A stretch of DNA of 64,000 nt from an uncultured Pelagibacteraceae bacterium (GTDB lineage Bacteria; Pseudomonadota; Alphaproteobacteria; Pelagibacterales; Pelagibacteraceae). This document shows, piece after piece, positions 18,141 through 25,707 of the stretch; the first letter of the stretch is position 1, and every line of letters begins with the position of its first letter. A model generated the notes under the pieces. That model made no database searches. It was not told the origin of the DNA and saw only the letters and a list, made by a program, of their open reading frames with translations. Location of the stretch: NCBI GenBank assembly GCA_902588965.1, contig CACIRD010000002.1:1-64000 (forward strand). The letters run 5' to 3'. A program made the position numbers and the translations under genes.

Positions 18141-19373
18141 ATGAAAAACATTAGAAAAGAAATTAATAAGATACTTAATTTATATACAAAAAAAAAAGAA
18201 TTAAAAAAATTCCACTACCCTCTCTTAGATGATGCTTTTTCGAATGATGATATTATCAAAGCGATTGAAGTATTATTTAAAAAACAACTTACAATGGGAG
18301 ATATTACAAGACGATTTGAATATGAATTTGCCAAATATATGAAGAGCAAATATGCCTTAATGGTAAATTCTGGAAGTTCGGCAAATTTGTTAGCTGCTTT
18401 CGCTTTAGTAAATCCAAGAAAAAAAAATCATTTGAGGAAAAATGATGAGTTTATAATTCAGTCTTTATCTTGGTCTACTTCACTCTGGCCAATGATTCAA
18501 GCTGGTTTAAAGCCAAAGTTTGTAGATGTCACAATGAATAATTTTAATATTAATATTGAAAGTTTAAGAAGTAAGATATCAAGCAAAACCAAAGCAATTA
18601 TGCTAGTTCACGTTCTTGGATGTAGTTCTAATATCCAAGAAATTAAAATGCTTGCAAAAAAAAATAATATTTATTTAATCGAAGACACATGTGAGTCTTT
18701 AGGGGCAAAATTCAATAAAAAGTATTTAGGTACTTTCGGAGATTTTGGGACGTATTCATTTTATTATTCACATCAAATTACCTCAGCAGAGGGTGGTATG
18801 ATTATTTGTAATTCAAAAGAAGACTATGAAATAATTAATTCTCTGAGAGCTCATGGTTGGGATAGAGGAATTAATAAAAAAAATAATAAGTCATTTAATT
18901 TTATAAATTCAGGATTTAACGTTAGACCTCTTGATATAACTGCAGCTATTGGGCTAAACCAGTTTAAAAGATTAAATAAATTTAAATTAATAAGAAATCA
19001 AAATAGAACAAAAATTATTGAAGCTTTAAAAAATGCAAAATTTTGGAAAGATCAATTATCTTTTACTGAGTACGCAAAAAACCAAGATCCAAGCTGGTTT
19101 GGTTTGCCAATCTTGATTAATAAAAAATTTTTATATAAGAAAAAAAAATATTTAAAATATCTTAATAAATTAGGAATAGAAACTCGACCGATTTTAAGTG
19201 GTAATTTTATGAATCAGCCTAGCATAAAATTATTTAATTTAAATCCAACTAAAGAAAAATTTTATAATGCACAAGAAATAGATGAAAGAGGATTTTTTAT
19301 AGGTCTACATACAAAACCTTTATCAAACGAAAATTTAAATATTTTAGTGAGAAGTTTATTAACAATTAAATAA
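18141..19373 (+). CDS. ColD-like PLP-dependent sugar 3-dehydrase (DegT family, His in place of Lys)
   Basis: The 410-residue DegT/DnrJ/EryC1/StrS-fold protein has MVNSGSSANLLA (about 74-85), the PLP-Asp segment IEDTCESLGA (180-189) and SFYYSHQITSAEGG (206-219). The residue that is normally the Schiff-base Lys is His211. That swap marks dehydrases such as ColD (GDP-4-keto-6-deoxymannose 3-dehydratase) and RfbH/E1, which remove the C-3 hydroxyl. RAHGWDRG and FNVRPLDITAAIG are ColD-like, and no cysteine follows residue 223, so the E1-type [2Fe-2S] ligands are absent. Predicted product is a 3,6-dideoxy-4-keto sugar. gmd is present at 30.6 kb to supply a GDP-linked substrate. Confidence 0.8.
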   Translation: MKNIRKEINKILNLYTKKKELKKFHYPLLDDAFSNDDIIKAIEVLFKKQLTMGDITRRFEYEFAKYMKSKYALMVNSGSSANLLAAFALVNPRKKNHLRKNDEFIIQSLSWSTSLWPMIQAGLKPKFVDVTMNNFNINIESLRSKISSKTKAIMLVHVLGCSSNIQEIKMLAKKNNIYLIEDTCESLGAKFNKKYLGTFGDFGTYSFYYSHQITSAEGGMIICNSKEDYEIINSLRAHGWDRGINKKNNKSFNFINSGFNVRPLDITAAIGLNQFKRLNKFKLIRNQNRTKIIEALKNAKFWKDQLSFTEYAKNQDPSWFGLPILINKKFLYKKKKYLKYLNKLGIETRPILSGNFMNQPSIKLFNLNPTKEKFYNAQEIDERGFFIGLHTKPLSNENLNILVRSLLTIK

Positions 19374-19385
19374 CACTAATTTTTA

Positions 19386-20567
19386 ATGATTCAAAAGAAA
19401 AAAAAATTATCTTTAATTACACTATCAAAAACACAGGGTGGTGCAAATATTGCTGCATCAAGAATAAGTAATATTTTAAAGAAAAATTTTGACTTACAAG
19501 TATTGCATCCTAAAAAAAATCTATTTTTTAGTATGATTAAATATTATTTGGCCAGACTATTTGTTAAATTTTATATTGGAAAAAGTAAATATTTAAATTC
19601 TTTAAACCTATTTTCTAGATTAAAATTATCGGAAATTAAAGGTGATATAATTCATTTAAACTGGATTGGGGAAGAAACTATTTCCATAGACGATCTTAAC
19701 AAAATTAAAAAACCAATTTTTTGGACTATGCATGACATGTGGCCAGTGACCTCAACGGAGCATTTTTTAGAAAATCCAAATCAAAACAAATATTTAAAAC
19801 AAAATACACAAAATAATTTTTTAAAAGATAAAGTTTTTCAAAAGAAAAAAATTTTTTTTTCTAAAAAAAATATTTTTATAATTACTAATAGCAAATGGTT
19901 AGAAAACTTTTGCAAAAAAAGTGATTTAACAAGAAAAGTAAAAGTTAAGACAATTTATAATCCAATAAAAACAGAAATTTGGAGAAAGTATGAAAAGAGC
20001 CTTAGTAAAAAAAAATTAAACTTGAACCCTCAAAAAAAATATATCCTTTTTGGAGCACACGGAGGTTTAAAAAATTTTAGAAAAGGTGGTGATCTTTTAA
20101 TAGATTCTTTAAATAACCTATCTGAACTAAAAAATAATCTTGAATTTTTAATTTTAGGGACGGATGAAAATTATACAAAAAAAATAAATAATTTTTACTT
20201 TAATTTTAGAAAATTTACTTTAAGCGAAAAAGATCAAATTCTTTATCATTCTTCCGCAGATATTACAGTAATACCATCAAGAGGTGAGTCCATACCTCAA
20301 TTTGCTGTTGAAACTATTTTATGCGAAAATGCTATAGCTGCTTTTGATATAGGTGGTTTTAGTGAAATAATTAAGCATAAGGTTAATGGTTATTTGGCAA
20401 AACCTTTTGATACAAAAGATTTTTCATATGGGATTAATATTTGTTTGGAAAAAATTAAGAAAAAAGAGCTTATTAAAAATAGAAATAAAATTATTAAAAA
20501 ATTTAATGAAAAAAAAATCAAAAAAGAGTATTTGAATTTTATTAAAAAAAATTCTTTTAAATCATGA
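19386..20567 (+). CDS. Glycosyltransferase family 4/1 (GT-B fold)
   Basis: The 393-residue protein begins with the acceptor-side loop TQGGANIAASR typical of GT4 enzymes, has MHDMWPVTSTEHF near 117, FGAHGGLKNFRKGG near 222, and the donor-binding VIPSRGESIPQFAVETILC segment near 297-315 (E-x7-E type). An IGGFSEII and GYLAKPFD stretch follows as in retaining GT-B transferases. The C-terminal part is lysine-rich. It follows the ColD-like gene by 12 bases and overlaps the convergent 2,3-dehydratase by 11 bases. It may add the dideoxy sugar made by its neighbours (inference). Confidence 0.85.
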   Translation: MIQKKKKLSLITLSKTQGGANIAASRISNILKKNFDLQVLHPKKNLFFSMIKYYLARLFVKFYIGKSKYLNSLNLFSRLKLSEIKGDIIHLNWIGEETISIDDLNKIKKPIFWTMHDMWPVTSTEHFLENPNQNKYLKQNTQNNFLKDKVFQKKKIFFSKKNIFIITNSKWLENFCKKSDLTRKVKVKTIYNPIKTEIWRKYEKSLSKKKLNLNPQKKYILFGAHGGLKNFRKGGDLLIDSLNNLSELKNNLEFLILGTDENYTKKINNFYFNFRKFTLSEKDQILYHSSADITVIPSRGESIPQFAVETILCENAIAAFDIGGFSEIIKHKVNGYLAKPFDTKDFSYGINICLEKIKKKELIKNRNKIIKKFNEKKIKKEYLNFIKKNSFKS

Positions 20568-21252
20568 ACAATATAGTTTTTACATAAGGATTTATTAAAC
20601 ATTCTTCCAAACAAAGTTTTTTGATTTGCCAGATATTTGCCCAGACAAAATTTTCTTTTTTTGTAAGTTTGTTATTGGGATTTTTTAAGTAAACTAACCA
20701 GTTTTCATTTCTTTTTCTCCAAAATCTTGCTCCTTCTTCATTATGCGCAGATTTAGCAATTATCTTTCCCCCTTTATTCATGATAATTATTTCATACAAC
20801 TCTGTTCTTTTTCCACCATGCGCTCTGTTCATATTGGACTTTGTTGCTGAAAAAGTGGGGCAAAATTTTATATTCTTATCCCCAGGTTCTGAGCGTAAAT
20901 TTAAAAGAAATTCAATGCCATATTTTTTTGTTTCTCTAACTAAAAACGCTAATACTCCTCCGTGAGGCTGATTAAATATTAATTGATCCCAATTACTAAC
21001 CTCCCTTTTTGCATTTTTAGTTTTGACACCCACTACACTAAAAAATTGATTTGATTTATGGTAAATTCTACCTTTCTCAAGCTTCCAATCTTTCAGTTCT
21101 GATATTGAGCATAATCTCGATCTCATAGTTTCTTTTTTTTGTAAAATTTTTCTTTTTCGAATAAGTTTGCTTATACTTGTATTAGATGAATACTTATAAA
21201 TTTCAATTTTTTGTCTTAATAGTTCTAAGTTATTTTGATATTTTATTTTCAT
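20557..21252 (-). CDS. NDP-hexose 2,3-dehydratase, single-domain (half-length) form
   Basis: The 231-residue protein matches the hexose-2,3-dehydratase family (EvaA, TylX3, SpnO). It shows FFSVVGVKT, REVSNWDQ, GGVLAFLVRE, a Glu-Pro-Gly-Asp turn, and CPTFSATKSNMNRAHGG. These enzymes eliminate the C-2 hydroxyl of NDP-4-keto-6-deoxyglucose. Known members have about 460 residues in two tandem repeats; this gene encodes one repeat, closest in feel to the C-terminal one. No second half is found in the flanks, which are occupied by other genes. It overlaps the upstream oxidoreductase by 4 bases (ATGA), so translation is coupled with the enzyme that would act next. Confidence 0.8.
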   Translation of the reverse strand: MKIKYQNNLELLRQKIEIYKYSSNTSISKLIRKRKILQKKETMRSRLCSISELKDWKLEKGRIYHKSNQFFSVVGVKTKNAKREVSNWDQLIFNQPHGGVLAFLVRETKKYGIEFLLNLRSEPGDKNIKFCPTFSATKSNMNRAHGGKRTELYEIIIMNKGGKIIAKSAHNEEGARFWRKRNENWLVYLKNPNNKLTKKENFVWANIWQIKKLCLEECLINPYVKTILFMI

Positions 21253-22181
21253 AATGTAGTTTTTGTATTATATAAAGTTTGTCTAAATTTTGAGTCTTCC
21301 TTAATTTGCTTGTGATAGTATGTTATATTTTTTTTTTTTAAAACTTTAAAAAATTCGTTAAAAAAATTTTTAAAAGTATCGTCTTTTTTGATCAAGAATT
21401 TTTTTAATTTATTTTTTTTTTTATATTCTACAACTAATTTTTCTCCCGCCGGCGGGGCGCTAAATCTATAAAGAGTTATAGAGTAAAATTTTGCTAAAAA
21501 TGTGATAGTGTTGCAATATTCAGAGTTATGTGAAAAAAGCCCATAAAACTCAGTTTTTTTGGTAGAGGTATTTACTGAAAAACTTTCATTCAAATTGTTG
21601 TTATTTTTCATGATTAATTTTTTATAAACTAACTTCGATTTTAAAAAATATCTATTTATAGATGCCGCATACGGCATCATATCATTAAAACAACCACCAC
21701 CCATTTTTTTTGATAATTTAAAATTGTTATTTTTAGGTTTTGGAATACAAAATTTCATTATTATTTTATCTAGATTTATTTTATTATCCTTAATCAACTT
21801 TTTAACCATATCAAACTGCTTATGATAACTAAATACAAGAGCTTGTGAAATTAACAGTTTCTTTTTTTTGGCTAAATTCAATAATTTGTATGATTGTTTT
21901 AAATTAAGTGAAAACGGCTTATCAATTATTACGTTTTTATTTTTTTTTAAGGCTTTTAAAGCATATTTATAATGCAAAGCATTTACTAATGAAATGTAAA
22001 CTATATTTGCGTTAGAAAGTTCAATACCTTTACTATAGTCTCTAAACCATTTCTCATGACCAGTTTTACGTTCTTTTTTCGATTTAGAGGCTATATCAAA
22101 TTTAATATTTTTGATTTTTGTAAATGCAGGAATTATCCTTCTTATAGCTAAATCTGAATATCCAAGTATTAATATTTTCAT
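21249..22181 (-). CDS. Gfo/Idh/MocA oxidoreductase, likely NDP-sugar C-3 ketoreductase
   Basis: The 310-residue protein has an N-terminal Rossmann segment ILGYSDLAIRR, DKPFSL with Lys88 (canonical EKP replaced by DKP) and GGGCFNDMMPYAAS, where Tyr171 stands where many relatives have His. C-3 ketoreductases of deoxysugar pathways (KijD10, TylC1, SpnN) belong to this family and use a Lys/Tyr pair. They reduce the unstable 3,4-diketo product of the 2,3-dehydratase, and that dehydratase is encoded next, overlapping by 4 bases. The middle of the gene carries a striking all-GC palindrome (21445-21460). The role is inferred from pairing and family. Confidence 0.75.
   Translation of the reverse strand: MKILILGYSDLAIRRIIPAFTKIKNIKFDIASKSKKERKTGHEKWFRDYSKGIELSNANIVYISLVNALHYKYALKALKKNKNVIIDKPFSLNLKQSYKLLNLAKKKKLLISQALVFSYHKQFDMVKKLIKDNKINLDKIIMKFCIPKPKNNNFKLSKKMGGGCFNDMMPYAASINRYFLKSKLVYKKLIMKNNNNLNESFSVNTSTKKTEFYGLFSHNSEYCNTITFLAKFYSITLYRFSAPPAGEKLVVEYKKKNKLKKFLIKKDDTFKNFFNEFFKVLKKKNITYYHKQIKEDSKFRQTLYNTKTTL
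21445..21460. repeat. All-GC 16-base run containing a perfect 12-base palindrome
   Basis: CCCGCCGGCGGG (21445-21456) is its own reverse complement and is followed by GCGC? Only four more G/C bases (21457-21460) complete the run, giving 16 consecutive G/C in DNA that is otherwise strongly AT-rich. In the gene it encodes Ala-Pro-Pro-Ala-Gly with codons GCC, CCG, CCG, GCG, unlike the A/T-ending codons used around it. Confidence 0.85.
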
Positions 22182-22253
22182 ACTAGTATTGCATTTAAAA
22201 AAATAAATTGTATGTAAGTCTATGTTTATAAGACTATAAGAAAAATATTTTTC

Positions 22254-23354
22254 ATGAAAGTAAAATTTACAAATTTATATAAGCTAATACCTGAAAAGGA
22301 AAAAATATTTTCAAAAATTCAAAATTTGATAAGAAATGCACAATTTGTAGGTGGAAAAAATCTGTTAGATTTTGAAAAAAAATTCGCTAATTTTGTTGGC
22401 TCAAAATACTGTGTTGGTCTAGGAAATGGAACCGATGCTCTTGAGATAGCTGTTCGGTCTCTTCATTTGAAAAAAAATAGTGAAATAATTGTTCCAGTAA
22501 ATACATGGATTTCAACTGCTGAAGCAGTTGTTAATAATGGTTTCAAGTTAGTTTTTTGTGATATAAATCTTGATGATTATACAATAAGCATTCAGGACCT
22601 AAAAAAAAAAATTAATTCAAATACAAGAGCGATAATGCCAGTGCATCTATATGGCAATCCCTCAAATATGAAAGATATAAAAAATATAATTAAAAATAAA
22701 AATATTAAAATAATTGAAGATTGTGCTCAAGCACATGGAGCAAAAATTAAAAATCAGCATGTTGGAACTATTGGTGAAATTGGAACTTTTAGTTTTTTTC
22801 CAGGAAAAAATTTAGGAGCTTTTGGGGACGGAGGAGCAATAGTAACAAATTCAAAAAAAATATATGAGTACGCTTTAAGAGCGAGAGGTCATGGATCAAA
22901 AAAAAAATATGACCATAAATTTCCTGGGAGAAATTCGAGACTCGATTCTATTCATAGCGCAGTATTAAATATTAAACTTAAAAATTATAAATCTGTTATA
23001 AGAAAAAGAAATAAATTAGCTAATATTTACTTTAAAAAATTAAAACTTATAAAAGAAATATCTTTATTCCGTCTTAACAAAAATTGTAGTTATGCATTTC
23101 ATCAATTTGTAATTAGAGTTGATAAAAATAGAGATAACTTAATAAAGTATTTAAAAAAAAATAAAATTGATACAATGATTCACTACCCTTATATGCTAAA
23201 TGAACTTAAATTCTTTCCAAAAGGAAATAATTTAAAAAATAGCAAAAATCTTGGAAAAAAAATAATTAGTTTACCTATCTCAGAGGAGCATACTGAGAGA
23301 GAAATTAACTATGTATCAAAGAAAATAGAAGAATTTTTTAAAAAAAAAATTTAA
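22254..23354 (+). CDS. DegT/DnrJ/EryC1/StrS-family sugar aminotransferase
   Basis: The 366-residue PLP enzyme has GLGNGTDALEIA (55-66), the Asp-containing IIEDCAQAHGA (153-163) and SFFPGKNLGAFGDGG (180-194) with Lys185 as the expected Schiff-base lysine. This pattern fits C-3 aminotransferases such as FdtB, QdtB and Tyl1b, or EvaB-type enzymes. Together with the FdtA-like ketoisomerase at 17.7 kb it could produce a 3-amino-3,6-dideoxy sugar. It may instead act after the 2,3-dehydratase to give a 3-amino-2,3,6-trideoxy sugar. It heads a plus-strand trio with the UDP-glucuronate epimerase-like and RmlC-like genes. Divergent from the ketoreductase with a 72-base spacer. Confidence 0.87.
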   Translation: MKVKFTNLYKLIPEKEKIFSKIQNLIRNAQFVGGKNLLDFEKKFANFVGSKYCVGLGNGTDALEIAVRSLHLKKNSEIIVPVNTWISTAEAVVNNGFKLVFCDINLDDYTISIQDLKKKINSNTRAIMPVHLYGNPSNMKDIKNIIKNKNIKIIEDCAQAHGAKIKNQHVGTIGEIGTFSFFPGKNLGAFGDGGAIVTNSKKIYEYALRARGHGSKKKYDHKFPGRNSRLDSIHSAVLNIKLKNYKSVIRKRNKLANIYFKKLKLIKEISLFRLNKNCSYAFHQFVIRVDKNRDNLIKYLKKNKIDTMIHYPYMLNELKFFPKGNNLKNSKNLGKKIISLPISEEHTEREINYVSKKIEEFFKKKI

Positions 23355-23361
23355 TTATCAA

Positions 23362-24312
23362 ATGAAAAAAATTTTAATTACTGGAAGTTCTGGTTTTATA
23401 GGTTTTCATTTAGCAAAAAATTTATCAAAAATATACAAGGTAATTGGTTTAGATAACCATAATAACTATTATTCCAAAAAAATAAAAAAAAAAAGGTTAA
23501 GTATTTTAAAAAAAAATGAAAATTTTTCTTTTAAAAAAATTGATTTAAAAAATAAAAATGAATTAGAAAAAGTCTTTAACAAATTTAAACCTTCAATTGT
23601 TTTCCACATTGCTGGACAGCCGGGTGTTTTATATTCTTTTAAGAATCCAAAAAGTTATAAGCTAAATAATACACGGACTACTGATATAGTAAGTAATTTA
23701 TGTAAAAAAAATAATATAGAAAAGTTTATATTTGCATCCTCAAGCTCAGTTTATGGTGATCAGAAGAAATTCCCCATAAAGGAACATTTTAAAGTTAATC
23801 CAAAAAATCCTTATGCGAAGACAAAGATTGAGTCCGAAAAGATTATTTTTAAAAATTTAAAAAAAAGTAAAACAGATTTTTTAATTTTTAGATTTTTCAC
23901 TGTTTACGGGTCTTTTGGAAGACCGGATATGTTTATACATAAATTTTTAAACTCTATTAAAAATAAAAAAACAATAAAACTTCATAATAAAGGTATGAAT
24001 TTTAGAGATTTTACATACATAGATGATGTTGTGAGTATTTTAAAAATGTCGATCAATAAAAAAATTAGTAAAAAAATTTTAAATATTTGTAGATCTAAAC
24101 CAATACTCACTTTAGATTTGGTAAAAATGATTTTAAAAATCTATGGTGTTAAAAAGGCTAATTTAAGAGAGACTAAATTTGTTAAGGGTGAAATGTTAAA
24201 AACACACGGGAGTAATAAGAATTTAAGAAAATATTTTGGCAAAATTAAATTTACAGATATAAAAAAAGGAATTAAATATACCATTAAAAATTATAAACTA
24301 CATAAAATGTAA
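23362..24312 (+). CDS. UDP-glucuronate 4-epimerase-like SDR
   Basis: The 316-residue extended SDR has TGSSGFIGFH (residues 7-16), the LDNHNNYYSKKIKKKRL segment typical of UDP-glucuronate/galacturonate epimerases, HIAGQPGVLYSFKNP, SSSSVYG, YAKTK and GRPDMFIHKF. The YYxxxxKxxRL and GRPDMxxxxF blocks separate it from plain GalE. It would interconvert UDP-GlcA and UDP-GalA or their derivatives. It starts 8 bases after the aminotransferase and is followed with no gap by the RmlC-like gene. No UDP-glucose 6-dehydrogenase of the Ugd type was seen in the window. Confidence 0.8.
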   Translation: MKKILITGSSGFIGFHLAKNLSKIYKVIGLDNHNNYYSKKIKKKRLSILKKNENFSFKKIDLKNKNELEKVFNKFKPSIVFHIAGQPGVLYSFKNPKSYKLNNTRTTDIVSNLCKKNNIEKFIFASSSSVYGDQKKFPIKEHFKVNPKNPYAKTKIESEKIIFKNLKKSKTDFLIFRFFTVYGSFGRPDMFIHKFLNSIKNKKTIKLHNKGMNFRDFTYIDDVVSILKMSINKKISKKILNICRSKPILTLDLVKMILKIYGVKKANLRETKFVKGEMLKTHGSNKNLRKYFGKIKFTDIKKGIKYTIKNYKLHKM

Positions 24313-24843
24313 ATGATTAATATTAACCTCAAAAAATTAAAAAAGCCTTTAAAAATAAAACAGAAAATATTTTTTGATAAAAGAGGTTATTTTCAGGAAC
24401 TATGTTTAAAAAAAAAATTTAAATTAAATATAAGATTTACTGCAATAGCTAGTTCGAAAAAAAATGTTATTAGAGGGTTTCATTTTCAGTTAAAAGATAA
24501 GCAAACGAAGTTAATTTATGTTGCTGAGGGAAAAATTTTAGACATCGTAGTAAATTTAAAAAAAAAATCCAAAGAATTCGGCAAAGTATCTAGATTTATA
24601 TTAAATAAAGGAGATATGTTATTTATTCCGGATTTTTATGCACACGGTTATGAATGTTTAACACCAAAATGTTCAGTTATTTATCATTTAGAAAAATATA
24701 GAAATGCTAAATACGAAAGTGGAATAAAATATAATGATAAAAAACTTAAAATAAAATGGTCTACCAAAAAACCAATTCTATCCTTAAGAGACAGATCTCA
24801 TATAAGTTTTAATGAATTTAAAACTAAATATAAAACACTTTAA
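24313..24843 (+). CDS. rmlC: RmlC-like NDP-4-keto-6-deoxysugar 3,5-/5-epimerase
   Basis: The 176-residue cupin matches RmlC closely. It has FFDKRGYFQE, VIRGFHFQ with the catalytic His, TKLIYVAEGKILDIVVNL, KGDMLFIP-x-x-x-AHG and YHLEKY...ESGIKYND with the conserved Tyr and Asp. Length equals the family norm (175-185). RmlC epimerises C-3 and C-5 of dTDP-4-keto-6-deoxyglucose. Close relatives such as EvaD/TylK act only on C-5 in dideoxysugar routes. rmlA and rmlB were not found here, so the supply of substrate must come from outside the window or from the TSE-type SDR at 5.9 kb. It ends overlapping a convergent GT2 by 4 bases. Confidence 0.87.
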   Translation: MININLKKLKKPLKIKQKIFFDKRGYFQELCLKKKFKLNIRFTAIASSKKNVIRGFHFQLKDKQTKLIYVAEGKILDIVVNLKKKSKEFGKVSRFILNKGDMLFIPDFYAHGYECLTPKCSVIYHLEKYRNAKYESGIKYNDKKLKIKWSTKKPILSLRDRSHISFNEFKTKYKTL

Positions 24844-25586
24844 TTTTTTTTAAAATAAGATTTAAAAAATTTTAAAGGTTTTTTAAGTATTTTTAGATAA
24901 TATAAAAAATATACAAAAAATTTATTTTGTTTGTTTGAGATCCTTATCTCATTTAAGTCTTTCAAATGATCAATATAGTTTACTTTTGATGAAAATCCTC
25001 CACTTCTAAACGTACCAAAAATTTCACTTTTTTTACTAGCACAACCTTTTAATTTAAAATTAACTATCATTTTGTAGAAAAAATCTATATCTGCGCTCAA
25101 AAATTTAGAATTATAAAAACCAATTTCTTTGTGTTTTTTTGTTTTTATAAAAAAACCAACCGAATGAGAAGTATAAAAACCAAAACTCCATTTAATTATG
25201 TTAGGGCTAAAGCCATGCATTAGTTTATATTTTTCAACAGTTCCAAATAAAAAATCTATATCATTATTACAAAAATAATTATTTACTAATTCTAGAGCGT
25301 TAGAATAATAACAATCATCTGCATTTAAAAAACCAACTATGTCTCCTTTGGCTATACTCAGTCCTTTGTTCATCGCGTCCCAAATGCCACTATCTTTTTC
25401 TCTTATTACAACTGAAATCTTATCTTCATATTTTTTGATTATCTCGCTTGTTCCATCATTTGAGTTTGAGTCTATAATAATATATTCAACATTCTTATAA
25501 TTTTGACGGACAACACTTTGAATGCATTTTTCTATAGATAAAGCAGAATTTTTCACAACTGTTATAATAGATATTTTATAATTCAT
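24840..25586 (-). CDS. Glycosyltransferase family 2
   Basis: The 248-residue protein has a GT-A fold start (IITVVKNS), SNDGTSEII near 41, REKDSGIWDAMNKGL (about 62-76) and GFLNADD with the DxD metal site near 87. The SGIYDAMNKG-like block marks WcaA/WfgS-like family 2 enzymes that add hexoses or HexNAc in O-antigen and colanic-acid pathways. It is monocistronic on the minus strand, with a 121-base divergent region upstream of its start. The C-terminus is basic and may lie at the membrane. Confidence 0.87.
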   Translation of the reverse strand: MNYKISIITVVKNSALSIEKCIQSVVRQNYKNVEYIIIDSNSNDGTSEIIKKYEDKISVVIREKDSGIWDAMNKGLSIAKGDIVGFLNADDCYYSNALELVNNYFCNNDIDFLFGTVEKYKLMHGFSPNIIKWSFGFYTSHSVGFFIKTKKHKEIGFYNSKFLSADIDFFYKMIVNFKLKGCASKKSEIFGTFRSGGFSSKVNYIDHLKDLNEIRISNKQNKFFVYFLYYLKILKKPLKFFKSYFKKN

Positions 25587-25707
25587 ATAATTTGTATGAT
25601 ATTGATAATTTCTAAAGGGAAAAGGTTAAAAAATACATATAAACAATGAAAAAAATTTAGTTAAAATTCTTGATTTAAATTAAAATTTATAAGTTTATAA
25701 GTATTTC

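Noticed and set aside
20557-21252. 2,3-dehydratase as a frameshifted or truncated pseudogene
   Set aside because: The gene has a coupled start, a clean stop, conserved motifs throughout and no leftover half in neighbouring frames.
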